From Phenylobacterium kunshanense (GTDB taxonomy: Bacteria > Pseudomonadota > Alphaproteobacteria > Caulobacterales > Caulobacteraceae): DNA of 64,000 nt. This document shows positions 1 to 7,537 of this stretch, one piece after another (position 1 is the stretch's first letter; the number at the start of each line of letters is the position of its first letter). The notes beneath the pieces are model-generated. The model was given only the letters and a program-made list of their open reading frames with translations. It was not told the origin of the DNA and did not search any database. Both the position numbers and the translations under genes were made by a program. The DNA lies in contig NZ_QFYS01000008.1 in assembly GCF_003254525.1 (NCBI RefSeq), positions 113,189 to 177,188 of the forward strand. The letters run 5' to 3'.

Positions 1-671
1 GCTCCCCCCTGGAACGGCGGCGTGTAAGGCCCGTCGCTGATGCCGGTGTTCACGAACCGCCAGGACTCGATCAGCGAGCCGTCGCTCAGCTCCAGGACCG
101 TCAGCTCAGGGTCATATGCTCCGCCGCCGCGTCCGCTCGCGATCGAACCGCCACGCTGCCACTCCACGGCTCCATTGGCGTCGACCACGACGAGACGGAC
201 CGACAAGGAGCCGCGGCCGCTCGTATCGCCACTCGACGTGTCCCAGGACACGGCGTAGCCGCCGTCCGCCAGCGGAATGATGTCGATGTGCCGGGGAGAC
301 AATCCGAAGGTGGGCGTGCCGCGGACATCGAGGGAGTAGAGGGTCTGGCTCGCACCCTCCGGCTGGCCCATGGCGTCGTAGCGCTGGGCGACGACCTCGT
401 ACTGCTGCGCTCCGTCCTTGACGATCCGCACCGCAACGAAGCCGGCGCCGACCGCCGCGACCGACACGTCACTGGCGGCCCCCAGGATGAGTTCCCCGCC
501 CTCTGGCGAGCCATCCGCTCCGAATACCCGCAGTTTCGCGATGTCGCCGGCGCCGTCGTCGATCCATGCCGCCACGCTGCGGCCGCCGGCAAGGACGGCG
601 ACATCGCCCGGCCGCTGCCCGCCCTCGGTCGCGACGTTGACGAGACGTTCGGCGACGCGGACTTCGGGCAC
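1..671 (-). CDS. Partial large secreted protein, N-terminal part (RTX/type I secretion-like)
   Basis: The minus-strand reading frame is open from a GTG at 671 to the left edge of the window, giving about 223 residues without a stop. An in-frame TGA lies just upstream, so the start must be the GTG at 671 (preceded by GAGGTTGAG) or a TTG at 680. The protein has no signal peptide and consists of repeated beta-rich blocks of the kind VNVATEGGQRPGDVAVLAGG, LADGGYAVSWDT and VRLVVVDANGAVEW. This is the usual look of the N-terminal region of alphaproteobacterial hemolysin-type calcium-binding proteins exported by type I secretion. The diagnostic GGxGxDxxx repeats would lie beyond the edge, so the class is inferred. 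A second, complete RTX protein lies at 4056-4994. Confidence 0.6.
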   Translation of the reverse strand, partial: MPEVRVAERLVNVATEGGQRPGDVAVLAGGRSVAAWIDDGAGDIAKLRVFGADGSPEGGELILGAASDVSVAAVGAGFVAVRIVKDGAQQYEVVAQRYDAMGQPEGASQTLYSLDVRGTPTFGLSPRHIDIIPLADGGYAVSWDTSSGDTSGRGSLSVRLVVVDANGAVEWQRGGSIASGRGGGAYDPELTVLELSDGSLIESWRFVNTGISDGPYTPPFQGG

Positions 672-807
672 GGCACTCAACCTCAGGGCAATTCAGCGCA
701 ACCTGCGCGAATAGCCTCTAGAGCGGTGGTTGAACGCCCCCGACAACCGAATTGCGATGAAGGGCGAGTGGTCGTCGACGACGGTCTGACGCCACTCATA
801 TTGTCGG

Positions 808-1206
808 TCAGGCCGGCACGAACACCGGCACGGGCGGGCCGCCCTCGGTCGGCTGCAGCTTAACCTTCACCCGCTGGCCGATCTTCAGGTCGTCGGGCGC
901 CACGTCGACGATGTTGGTCATCACGTTCGGGCCCTCGTCGAGGGTGACGTAGGCCAGGGCGTAGGGGCCGGTCGGGGATTTGCGCAGGATCGAGAAGCTG
1001 TAGACCACGCCCTCGCCCTTGCTCTCCTCCCAGACGGTCTTGTCCGAGTGGCAGAACGGGCACATTGCGCGCGGATACCAATGGGCCTCGCCGCAGGCCG
1101 TGCAGCGCTTGATCAGGAATTTGCCCTCGGCCGCCGCGTCGAAGAACGGCTTGGACTCAAGGGTGACGGCGGGGGCCGGGACCGGCCGGGTCATCAGTTC
1201 GGACAT
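808..1206 (-). CDS. OB-fold DUF35 protein, partner of the thiolase-like protein
   Basis: A 132-residue protein beginning MSELMTRP. It has an N-terminal zinc ribbon with CxxC pairs (RCTACGEAHWYPRAMCPFCHS, about residues 34-53) and a C-terminal OB-fold segment (GVVYSFSILRKSPTGPYALAYVTLDEG). This two-part layout defines the ChsH2/DUF35 family, small partners of thiolase-like enzymes that bind acyl-CoA. Its start lies three bases past the stop of the thiolase-like gene at 1209-2396, so the two are almost certainly one operon and one complex. The substrate cannot be read from sequence. A longer frame running upstream to 2094 is only the shadow of the thiolase-like gene. Confidence 0.88.
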   Translation of the reverse strand: MSELMTRPVPAPAVTLESKPFFDAAAEGKFLIKRCTACGEAHWYPRAMCPFCHSDKTVWEESKGEGVVYSFSILRKSPTGPYALAYVTLDEGPNVMTNIVDVAPDDLKIGQRVKVKLQPTEGGPPVPVFVPA

Positions 1207-1208
1207 TC

Positions 1209-2396
1209 TCAGGCCTCCCGTTCGAAGATCGCCGTCGCCGCCCCGTGCCGCACGCCGAGCGAACCACCCGTGCCGTGGGCGATGGCGAGGTCGCAGTTGG
1301 GCACCTGCACCTTCGGATGCGCCTCGCCGCGAAGCTGGCGCACCGCCTCGATCACCTTGGTGATGCCGCCCCGGTTGGTGGGGTGGTTGTTGCAGAGGCC
1401 GCCGCCGTCCGTGTTGAAGGGCAGCTTGCCGATGCCGGAGATCAGGTTGCCGTCGGCGACGAACTTGCCGCCCTCGCCCTTCTTGCAGAAGCCCAGGTCT
1501 TCGAGCTGCATCAGAACGGTGATGGTGAAGCTGTCGTAGATCGAGGCGTACTTGATGTCGGCCGGCGTGACGCCCGCCTCCTCGAACGCGCGCGGACCCG
1601 ACCAGACCGCGCCGGAATAGGTCAGGTCCAGCTTGCCGCCCTGCTGCACCTTCGGCGCCTCGCCGACCCCCATCAGCTTGACCTTCGGCCGGTTCAGGCT
1701 CCTCGCCACCTCGGGCGAGGTGACGACCAGGGCGCCGCCGCCGTCGGTGACCACACAGCAGTCCAGAAGGTGCAGCGGGTCGGAGATCATCCGCGAGTTC
1801 ACCACCTCCTCGACGGTGACCACGTTCTTGAGGAAGGCGTGCTCGTTCCACTGGGCGTGGTGGCTGGCCGCCACCTTGATCCAGGCGAGTTGCTCCGAGG
1901 TGGTGCCGTACTCGTACATGTGACGCATGGCGCACATGCCGTAGGTGTTGTGCGTCGAGCCGCCGTAGATGTTCTCGAAGCCGGCGCCGGGGTCGCCGTC
2001 GGTAAGGCCCGTCGGGCCCGGACGGGCGCTCGGACCCGGGCGGTTGCCGCCGTTGCGCGGCCGGCCGGCCAGGGTGATCAGCGCCACCTGGCACTTGCCC
2101 GCCGCGATCGCCTGGGCCGCGTGGCCCACGTGCAGGATGTAGGAGGAGCCGCCGGTCTCGGTAGAGTCCATGTGGCGGACGTTCTTCAGCCCCATGTAGT
2201 CGATCATCGACATGCCGCCGAAGCCCGGCGCATCGCCGGCGCAGAAGTAGGCGTCCACGTCGTCGAACGAGAGTCCCGCGTCCTCCAGGGCGCCCTTGGC
2301 GGACTCCGCATGAAGCTGGGCCGTCGTCTTGTCGGGCGCATCCCGCGTCGGATGCTCATACGCGCCCATCACATAGGCCTTGCCCTTGACGCTCAT
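1209..2396 (-). CDS. Thiolase-like acyl-CoA protein (SCP-x/Ltp2 type)
   Basis: A 395-residue thiolase-fold protein starting MSVKGKAYVMG; GGGGAGG about 6 bases upstream fixes this start over the GTG at 2456. It carries the C-terminal GHGTGGSLG-like motif (AHGTGGSLGVRHGAA) and the CNNHPTNRGG block, but the place where true thiolases have the nucleophilic cysteine reads STETGGSSYI, with no Cys. Members lacking that Cys and paired with a DUF35 protein include the Ltp2-ChsH2 steroid side-chain retro-aldolase, so an aldolase or acyl-CoA binding role is as likely as thiolysis. A glycine/arginine/proline-rich insertion (about residues 111-131) interrupts the usual fold. The partner DUF35 gene follows immediately. 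Confidence 0.85.
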   Translation of the reverse strand: MSVKGKAYVMGAYEHPTRDAPDKTTAQLHAESAKGALEDAGLSFDDVDAYFCAGDAPGFGGMSMIDYMGLKNVRHMDSTETGGSSYILHVGHAAQAIAAGKCQVALITLAGRPRNGGNRPGPSARPGPTGLTDGDPGAGFENIYGGSTHNTYGMCAMRHMYEYGTTSEQLAWIKVAASHHAQWNEHAFLKNVVTVEEVVNSRMISDPLHLLDCCVVTDGGGALVVTSPEVARSLNRPKVKLMGVGEAPKVQQGGKLDLTYSGAVWSGPRAFEEAGVTPADIKYASIYDSFTITVLMQLEDLGFCKKGEGGKFVADGNLISGIGKLPFNTDGGGLCNNHPTNRGGITKVIEAVRQLRGEAHPKVQVPNCDLAIAHGTGGSLGVRHGAATAIFEREA

Positions 2397-2462
2397 GCGA
2401 CCTCCCCGAACAACCGGTATGGGCTTAGCCGCTGGCGCGCCCCGCGGCAATTGCACGTAGGG

Positions 2463-3509
2463 TCACCCGAGAGTTGCGCCGTCGAGCCGGCGGCGGATGA
2501 AGTCCGCGGCCAGTCCGATCGACTGCCGCGCCTTCGGGGTCTGCATCCGCTCCCACACATGGGTTTCCTCGGACCACAGCCGGACGGTCAGGTCACAGCC
2601 GCGCTCGCGCATGGCCTCGGCCAGCCGCACCGCGTCGTCATAGAGGATGTCGCCACGGCTGGCGTGGATGAGGGTGGGAGGGAACCCATCGAAGGCTCCG
2701 AAGATGGGTGAGGCGACCGGATCGGTCGCGGACCGGCCGCCCAGGTAGAAGCGCGCCATGAGCGCCAAGCTCTCCATGGTGTAGGGCGTGGTCCCCAGGA
2801 GGGACGCGGCCGTCACCGACCAGCTCTGCAGGGAAAGGTCGACCCAGGGCGACAGCAGCACGAGGCCCGAGGGCGGCGGCAGGCCCCGGGCGATCGCCGC
2901 CTGGAGCGCCGCCAGAAGGATCGCAGCCCCCGCCGACTCCGCCAGCGCCACCACCGGTTCGTCAGGGGCCGTCTGCGCCTGCCAGGCCCAGGCCGCGATG
3001 ATGTCCTCCACCGCCGCCGGACAGGGGTGTTCAGGGGCCAGGCGGTAGCTGGGCGCGAACACGCGCGCCTCTGCGGCGGCTGCGAAGCGCGCCACCAGGT
3101 GGGTGATGCGTGGCGATCGGTCGGCCGCGAACGAGCCGCCATGGACGTAGAAGACGACGCCGCGAGGCTCCGCAGCCCGCGGCGCAAACCATTCCGCAGG
3201 GGCCGGCGGGGGCGGCAGATCGCGGCCAGGGCCCGGGAGGCGTATGGCCTCCGCATCCAGGCGCGCCAGCACCGGCGCATCAAAGCGAGCGTGGATCCGC
3301 CGCTGGCGCTCGGCGTGCTGCCTCAGCGCCTCGGGGCCCCGGGCCTCGGCCGCAAGGGTCGCGCGCATGGTCGAGGTCACGATCCGCTGCATCGTCCGGT
3401 TGGCCGTCCGACGCGCCAGGGTCTTCAGGGGGTTGGTTTCGGGCCGGTCCATCTGCCGCACATCGAGCCGACCGACCGCCGCCACTCCAGTGGGACGCAT
3501 TACGCTCAT
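2463..3509 (-). CDS. Alpha/beta hydrolase, hormone-sensitive lipase family
   Basis: A 348-residue hydrolase of the alpha/beta-hydrolase-3 type. The oxyanion motif HGGSFAADRS, a nucleophile elbow AESAGA (in place of the common GDSAG), an aspartate in SRGDILYDDA and a histidine in EETHVWERM form the expected catalytic set. Such enzymes cleave small esters or lactones in the cytoplasm; the natural substrate is unknown. The start is uncertain: ATG at 3509 has AGGAGAGAG upstream at a rather long distance, and in-frame ATGs follow at 3500 and 3452. The gene is divergent from the LuxR-type regulator at 3542, with only about 32 bases between starts, so the two probably share a control region. Confidence 0.85.
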   Translation of the reverse strand: MSVMRPTGVAAVGRLDVRQMDRPETNPLKTLARRTANRTMQRIVTSTMRATLAAEARGPEALRQHAERQRRIHARFDAPVLARLDAEAIRLPGPGRDLPPPPAPAEWFAPRAAEPRGVVFYVHGGSFAADRSPRITHLVARFAAAAEARVFAPSYRLAPEHPCPAAVEDIIAAWAWQAQTAPDEPVVALAESAGAAILLAALQAAIARGLPPPSGLVLLSPWVDLSLQSWSVTAASLLGTTPYTMESLALMARFYLGGRSATDPVASPIFGAFDGFPPTLIHASRGDILYDDAVRLAEAMRERGCDLTVRLWSEETHVWERMQTPKARQSIGLAADFIRRRLDGATLG

Positions 3510-3541
3510 GACCGCGGCCGACTCTCTCCTAGACTGGAGAC

Positions 3542-3940
3542 ATGAGTGACGACCCGCACATCCACCGGCGCCTGCTCGAACAGGCCCAGGCCTACGCTCG
3601 CCTCTATCCGAGCATAGCCGCCCGGCTGAAGGCTGCGCTCGCGGCGGGAGACCCCAATCTCAAGAACCTCGTCGACGCCCTGACCGAGGCCATGGCCCGC
3701 GCCGACGCCGGACGCGAACGCCAGCTCCGCGACGGATGGAGCCTGAGCCGGCAGGAGGCCCGGGTCGCCCTGCACCTCATCGACGGCGGCACCGTGGCGA
3801 CCTGCGCGGCAGAATTCTCTGTCGCGGAAAGCACTATAAGAACGCATCTGAAGGCCATTTTTGCCAAGACCGGACGCAACCGCCAAGCTCAACTGGGATC
3901 GTTGCTGAAAAATAACAGCGAAATGTCGAGTTTCGACTGA
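3542..3940 (+). CDS. Small LuxR-type HTH transcriptional regulator
   Basis: A 132-residue protein whose C-terminal 60 residues form a LuxR/GerE helix-turn-helix: WSLSRQEARVALHLIDGG, then VAESTIRTHLKAIFAKTG. The N-terminal 70 residues are helical and show no receiver or autoinducer-binding domain. Proteins of this short type are common in Caulobacterales and usually act as DNA-binding regulators without a known ligand. It is divergent from the hydrolase gene at 2463-3509, making that gene a plausible target. The following RTX gene starts 115 bases downstream and may be another. Confidence 0.82.
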   Translation: MSDDPHIHRRLLEQAQAYARLYPSIAARLKAALAAGDPNLKNLVDALTEAMARADAGRERQLRDGWSLSRQEARVALHLIDGGTVATCAAEFSVAESTIRTHLKAIFAKTGRNRQAQLGSLLKNNSEMSSFD

Positions 3941-4055
3941 TCGCCCGGATTAACTAAGCTTCGAAAATACACGCCCCTCCTCCCCCAAATTGGGGATGCG
4001 AGAGGGCATCAGCTCTCCCACCCTCACGCACCTAAACTTGTGGGGGTATGAACTC

Positions 4056-4994
4056 ATGGCGCTTCTCGTCGCCGGCGCCGCCGGCATCAGCGTGGACACG
4101 CTCAGCATCACCGACCTGCTCGAGGGTACGGTCGTCACCGCCACCTCGAGCCGCCTGGTCCTGAACGACCTGCCCTGGGTCGAGGAATTCACGGGTCAGT
4201 TCATCTATGGCGCCTCGGGCGATATCGAGGGCGGCACGCTCAATGCGTGGCGCGAGACGCTGGATGGGAACCTGGTTTTCGAGGTCTCCGACTTCTCGAC
4301 CCCGGTCGCCACCTTCCTGCAGTGGGTGAACACCAACGACAACGAAGCGGCCCGCAGCACGATCCTCGGCGGCTCGGACAGCATCGTCGGTTCGGCCAGC
4401 GCCGACACCCTGCGCGGCTACGCGGGCAACGACGTCATCCACGGGGGCAACGGGACCAACTACCTGCGCGGGGATGAAGGCAACGATTCCATCCTCGGTG
4501 GCGCGGGCTTCGACGACATCAACGGCAACATGGGCGCCGACACGGCCTCTGGCGGACTCGGTGAAGACTGGGTCGTCGGTGGCAAGGACAACGACGTCCT
4601 GTCGGGGGGCGACGCCTATGACCTCGTCTACGGCAACCTCGGCGCAGACACGTGCGATGGCGACGAGGGCGACGATATCGTGCGGGGCGGCCAGGACAAC
4701 GACATCGTTCGCGGCGGCGGCGGCGACGACTACGTCTCGGGCGACAAGGGCGACGATACGGTCTGGGGCGGCGCAGGAGCCGACGAGTTCCACAGCTTCG
4801 GCGACGCCGGCCTCGATCGCGTCATGGACTTCAGCTTGGCCGAGGGCGACCGCGTGCGCCTCGATCCCGGCACGACCTACACCGTGGCCCAGTCGGGCGC
4901 GGACACGATCATCAGCATGGGCGGGGGCGGCCAGGTGGTGCTCGTCGGCGTTTCCATGAGCAGCCTCACGGGGAACTGGATCTTCACCGGCTGA
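4056..4994 (+). CDS. RTX-type calcium-binding repeat protein
   Basis: A 312-residue protein. The chosen ATG at 4056 follows a GGGGG stretch by nine bases; an upstream ATG at 3990 would add 22 residues without a better ribosome site. From about residue 105 to 250 it holds roughly a dozen glycine/aspartate nonapeptides (for example GYAGNDVIHGGNGTNYLRGD, GGAGADEF), the parallel beta-roll of RTX proteins, which folds on binding calcium outside the cell. It lacks an N-terminal signal peptide, and the C-terminus (GVSMSSLTGNWIFTG) is hydrophobic, as expected for type I secretion signals. No protease or lipase domain is visible, and no T1SS transporter genes are in the window. Role unknown. Confidence 0.85.
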   Translation: MALLVAGAAGISVDTLSITDLLEGTVVTATSSRLVLNDLPWVEEFTGQFIYGASGDIEGGTLNAWRETLDGNLVFEVSDFSTPVATFLQWVNTNDNEAARSTILGGSDSIVGSASADTLRGYAGNDVIHGGNGTNYLRGDEGNDSILGGAGFDDINGNMGADTASGGLGEDWVVGGKDNDVLSGGDAYDLVYGNLGADTCDGDEGDDIVRGGQDNDIVRGGGGDDYVSGDKGDDTVWGGAGADEFHSFGDAGLDRVMDFSLAEGDRVRLDPGTTYTVAQSGADTIISMGGGGQVVLVGVSMSSLTGNWIFTG

Positions 4995-5079
4995 CACCTC
5001 CTCCCGCGGCCTTGGCTATCGCGGCGTCAGCTTCCCACTTGAAGCGGAACGGTAGTCCAAGGACCTAGGGGGATGAGGC

Positions 5080-5502
5080 ATGATGGACGGCAACCAGGCC
5101 GCGGCGTTCCAGGAGCGTCAGCGGGGCACCTTGCCCGGCGAACTCGATATCGAATGGGAAGAGGTGGCCAACGGCCGCGCCCGCGGACGGTTCGTGGCGG
5201 CCCGCAAGCACATGGCCGCCAACGGTTTCCTCCACGCCGCCTCGGTGGTGGCGCTGGTCGACAGCGCCTGCGGCTATGGCTGCGTCGCCTCTCTGCCTGA
5301 GGGCGCCAGCGGCTTCACGACCATCGAGATCAAGGCCAACTACCTGGGCACCGCCAAGGAGGGCGAGACGGTCGCGTGCGAGGCCCGCCTGCTGCACGGC
5401 GGCCGCATGACCCAGGTCTGGGACGCCGAGGCGGTGAACGAAACGACGGGCAAGACCATGGCCGTCTTCCGGTGCACACAGATGGTGCTCTACCCGCGCT
5501 GA
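5080..5502 (+). CDS. PaaI-family hotdog thioesterase
   Basis: A 140-residue hotdog-fold protein. The signature NGFLHAASVVALVDSACGYG followed by FTTIEIKANYLGTAKEGE matches the PaaI/YdiI acyl-CoA thioesterase group, where the Asn/His region and the helix residues contact the thioester. Length is normal for the family. Two ATGs (5080 and 5083) are in frame; AGGGGG at 5067-5072 fits either. It stands alone between the RTX gene and tRNA-Ser. The acyl-CoA substrate is unknown. Confidence 0.88.
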   Translation: MMDGNQAAAFQERQRGTLPGELDIEWEEVANGRARGRFVAARKHMAANGFLHAASVVALVDSACGYGCVASLPEGASGFTTIEIKANYLGTAKEGETVACEARLLHGGRMTQVWDAEAVNETTGKTMAVFRCTQMVLYPR

Positions 5503-5613
5503 GCTGAGCTGCGCGCCGCGGCGCGAGATCGCAGTTGCGTGATCGCGGCCGGATGAGTAGTAGTCGCCGCTCGCTCAGCCGGCGGTCCTTCGCGACCCGC
5601 CGTGCAGCCCGTC

Positions 5614-5703
5614 GGAGAGGTGGCTGAGTGGTTGAAAGCACCGCACTCGAAATGCGGCATACTCGCAAGGGTATCGAGGGTTCGAATCCCTCCCTCTCCG
5701 CCA
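5614..5703 (+). tRNA. tRNA-Ser (anticodon CGA)
   Basis: A 90-base serine tRNA with encoded CCA. The acceptor stem GGAGAGG (5614-5620) pairs with CCTCTCC (5693-5699), followed by discriminator G and CCA. The anticodon arm CCGCA-CTCGAAA-TGCGG gives anticodon CGA, reading UCG codons. A long variable arm (around ACTCGCAAGGGT) is typical for serine. The T arm reads GGGTTCGAATCCC. The last 16 bases recur as a direct repeat at 7538-7553 and mark the insertion site of the island that follows. Confidence 0.97.
5688..5703 (+). repeat. Left attachment-like direct repeat (tRNA-Ser 3' end)
   Basis: The sequence CCCTCCCTCTCCGCCA is the last 16 bases of tRNA-Ser including CCA. It is identical to 7538-7553. 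Confidence 0.8.
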
Positions 5704-5743
5704 TCGAAACTTTATTCCATTAAATCAATAACTTATAACCTAT

Positions 5744-5755
5744 TGGCGGAGAGGG
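5744..5755 (-). repeat. Inverted copy of the tRNA-Ser 3' end
   Basis: TGGCGGAGAGGG is the reverse complement of the last 12 bases of the tRNA gene (5692-5703) and lies 40 bases downstream in an AT-rich spacer. It could form a long stem with the tRNA 3' end in the transcript, or be an arm of the integration site. It ends ten bases before the stop of the immunity gene. Confidence 0.6.
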
Positions 5756-5765
5756 GAACGGTCGG

Positions 5766-6290
5766 TCACCCGGCGAGCCAAATCGGCGGCGCTCTGGGAC
5801 ACTTGTCTATTTCCGGATCGATAGAGAGCTCCCATCCCGGCGGCCTTCCCTCGTCGAGGGCCTGATCGTGCTCTGCGAGTAAGAGCAGAAATCTAGCGAG
5901 CGACGATCCCGCCGCCCAACGCGGCTGCTCGAACAGGTCCTCGGAATCGAAAAAGTAGACCGCGGGCGTGTGACGTCCGGAAGCTAAATCCAGGCCATAG
6001 AAATTCCCACACCCGTCGGAAAAGATCGGCACGGCATGTACATGCAGCAGGTCTCCAATCGACCCGTCGCGGCGCCATTCCGGACGCTCGTTCCATTTCG
6101 GCAGTATCGCTGCGAAGTCGCCGATGCTCGCGACGCGCTCGCGGTATAGAGCTTCCAGGTGGGGCGGCATCTTGCCGCCGAGCACCTCGCGGACCTGCTG
6201 AATGATCCCTTCCGCATCGTCCTTGCGTGACCGTCGAAGCGCGCCTCGCGCTTCAAGCGTCCGGCAAGCTTCTGAAACAGTGATGTCCAT
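5766..6290 (-). CDS. SUKH (SMI1/KNR4) family immunity-type protein
   Basis: A 174-residue protein. Its central part, LLHVHAVPIFSDGCGNFYGLDLASG followed by PAVYFFDSEDLFEQPRWAA and SLARFLLLLAEHD, is the conserved core of the SMI1/KNR4 (SUKH) superfamily, whose bacterial members mostly neutralise polymorphic toxins by direct binding. It starts eight bases after the stop of the toxin-like gene, so the two are co-transcribed in the usual toxin-then-immunity order. No good ribosome site is seen before the ATG, which suggests coupled translation. The cognate target is inferred from position, not proven. Confidence 0.75.
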   Translation of the reverse strand: MDITVSEACRTLEARGALRRSRKDDAEGIIQQVREVLGGKMPPHLEALYRERVASIGDFAAILPKWNERPEWRRDGSIGDLLHVHAVPIFSDGCGNFYGLDLASGRHTPAVYFFDSEDLFEQPRWAAGSSLARFLLLLAEHDQALDEGRPPGWELSIDPEIDKCPRAPPIWLAG

Positions 6291-6298
6291 GGCCGGTG

Positions 6299-7306
6299 CT
6301 ACCGTTTGGGGATTGGCGGCGGTCGCGGAACGCCGGCCCTCAGGATGTACGGCTCGATTAGCTTGTCCATCCTCATGGTGTGAGCCATCACCTCAGCCTG
6401 CGTCGGCGCTCGACCTAGGCTCCTCACCCACGCCTCAGTCGCCTGCGTCACGGCGATATGCGCTTCTTCCTCCAGCGCCTGGAGATTCGCCAGCCGATTA
6501 GGATCGGCGTTCGGAAACTGCTTTCGAAACCGCAGCGCTACGCGATGGTGTACCTGCCCAGCCCAATCGCTGGCTCGGCCGCCGTAGGCACGAGCGTAGC
6601 GTTCCCGGGCCGCCCGGCGTATCGCCCTCTCTTCGGCATCCGCGCGAGGCTTGGGAGAGGGTCGCGCCGACGGGCTAGGCCGAGCGGGCGCGGGCTTGGG
6701 GGCTAAGCCGGGTTCTCGCCCCAAGAGGTTCAGGGGTGCTCTGCCGAGTTGAGAGGTGGCAGCACGGGCAGCGAGGAGCCCAGCGCCTTCGGCCAGCAGT
6801 GGGACGGCCATCGGAGCGAGCGCAGGGATCGCCATCCACCAGTTGCGACCGGACTCTTCCCGCACGACGTCCTTGAAGGCCGCTTGCTCGCGCCGGAGCT
6901 TCGTCATCTCGTCTTCTTGGGTGGGTACCCGCGCAGCCGTCGCAGCCGACGTCGCAGACTGCGCGTTCGAGGTCGGCCGATACGCCACTGGTCGGACCTG
7001 GGCCTGCGCAGACGTCCAACTCGTCGGCGTCCGACCCGGCGCAACGCTGAAAGTCGAGCTGCCGGTAGCAGGATAGCTGTGTTCCCGACCACGGCCCCGT
7101 TGCATCGTGCGCGCTCCGAGGGTCACGACGTCGGCAGGCCTTGGTGCGTAGGGGAGTTCGTCTGTGATGCCGCCGGCAGCCCATGCGGCCCGGCCAGCGA
7201 GCTCCGCATCCGGTCCTCGCCCCGCGACCTCGCGGCGCCTCCGTTCCATCCATTCCGCAATGCCTTCGGCGCGCACGTCATCGCGAGCCGGCTGGAACCC
7301 AGCCAT
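6299..7306 (-). CDS. Polymorphic toxin-like protein with HNH-like C-terminus
   Basis: A 335-residue protein; the ATG at 7306 is chosen because AGGAGAGATC lies just upstream, while the GTG/ATG options further up have none. Residues 1-130 are not recognised and have no signal peptide. Residues about 155-183 form a hydrophobic Ala/Leu-rich stretch after NWW, and 202-222 are a proline-rich linker (KPAPARPSPSARPSPKP). The C-terminal 100 residues contain QVHHR (251-255) and FPNADPNRLANLQALEEEAH (264-283), spacing typical of HNH/endonuclease-VII-like toxin domains that use His and Asn residues to bind metal and cut nucleic acid. The following SUKH gene fits as immunity. Delivery route is unknown; no secretion apparatus is nearby. 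Confidence 0.65.
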   Translation of the reverse strand: MAGFQPARDDVRAEGIAEWMERRRREVAGRGPDAELAGRAAWAAGGITDELPYAPRPADVVTLGARTMQRGRGREHSYPATGSSTFSVAPGRTPTSWTSAQAQVRPVAYRPTSNAQSATSAATAARVPTQEDEMTKLRREQAAFKDVVREESGRNWWMAIPALAPMAVPLLAEGAGLLAARAATSQLGRAPLNLLGREPGLAPKPAPARPSPSARPSPKPRADAEERAIRRAARERYARAYGGRASDWAGQVHHRVALRFRKQFPNADPNRLANLQALEEEAHIAVTQATEAWVRSLGRAPTQAEVMAHTMRMDKLIEPYILRAGVPRPPPIPKR

Positions 7307-7384
7307 GCCTGATCTCTCCTCAAGTTGTTCAAGACCCGTCCGTGGCCCGGCCGTCGCCGCGCACACGTGCCCACCTCAAGCTTC

Positions 7385-7413
7385 ACTTTGCCTCAAGCGG
7401 AACTGTATGTCAA
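7385..7413 (-). promoter_or_regulatory. Candidate promoter of the toxin/immunity pair
   Basis: On the minus strand a perfect TTGACA (7413-7408) is followed after 17 bases by CAAAGT (7390-7385), a weak -10. This would give a leader of about 70 bases before the toxin ATG. The -35 match is seen; function is inferred. Confidence 0.3.
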
Positions 7414-7484
7414 GAACAAAACATGAACATGTGCCCCGCGCGAAGTCGCTGAACTGCTACAAGGCTTGCTACAGGAGTAGATCG

Positions 7485-7503
7485 AACAGACTACCAGTCT
7501 GTT
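7485..7503. repeat. 7-bp inverted repeat near the right island end
   Basis: AACAGAC and GTCTGTT are separated by TACCA. The element lies in the AT-rich non-coding tail of the island, 35 bases before the right direct repeat. It could be an arm-type recombinase site or an operator. Nothing else coding is seen in 7307-7537. Confidence 0.45.
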
Positions 7504-7537
7504 GATTTCGCGAACAAAATTTCGCCTTGGCGTTAGC

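Noticed and set aside
1245..2711. A 488-codon plus-strand frame
   Set aside because: It is the shadow of the thiolase-like gene and the hydrolase gene; composition is Val/Ala/His/Arg-rich without structure.
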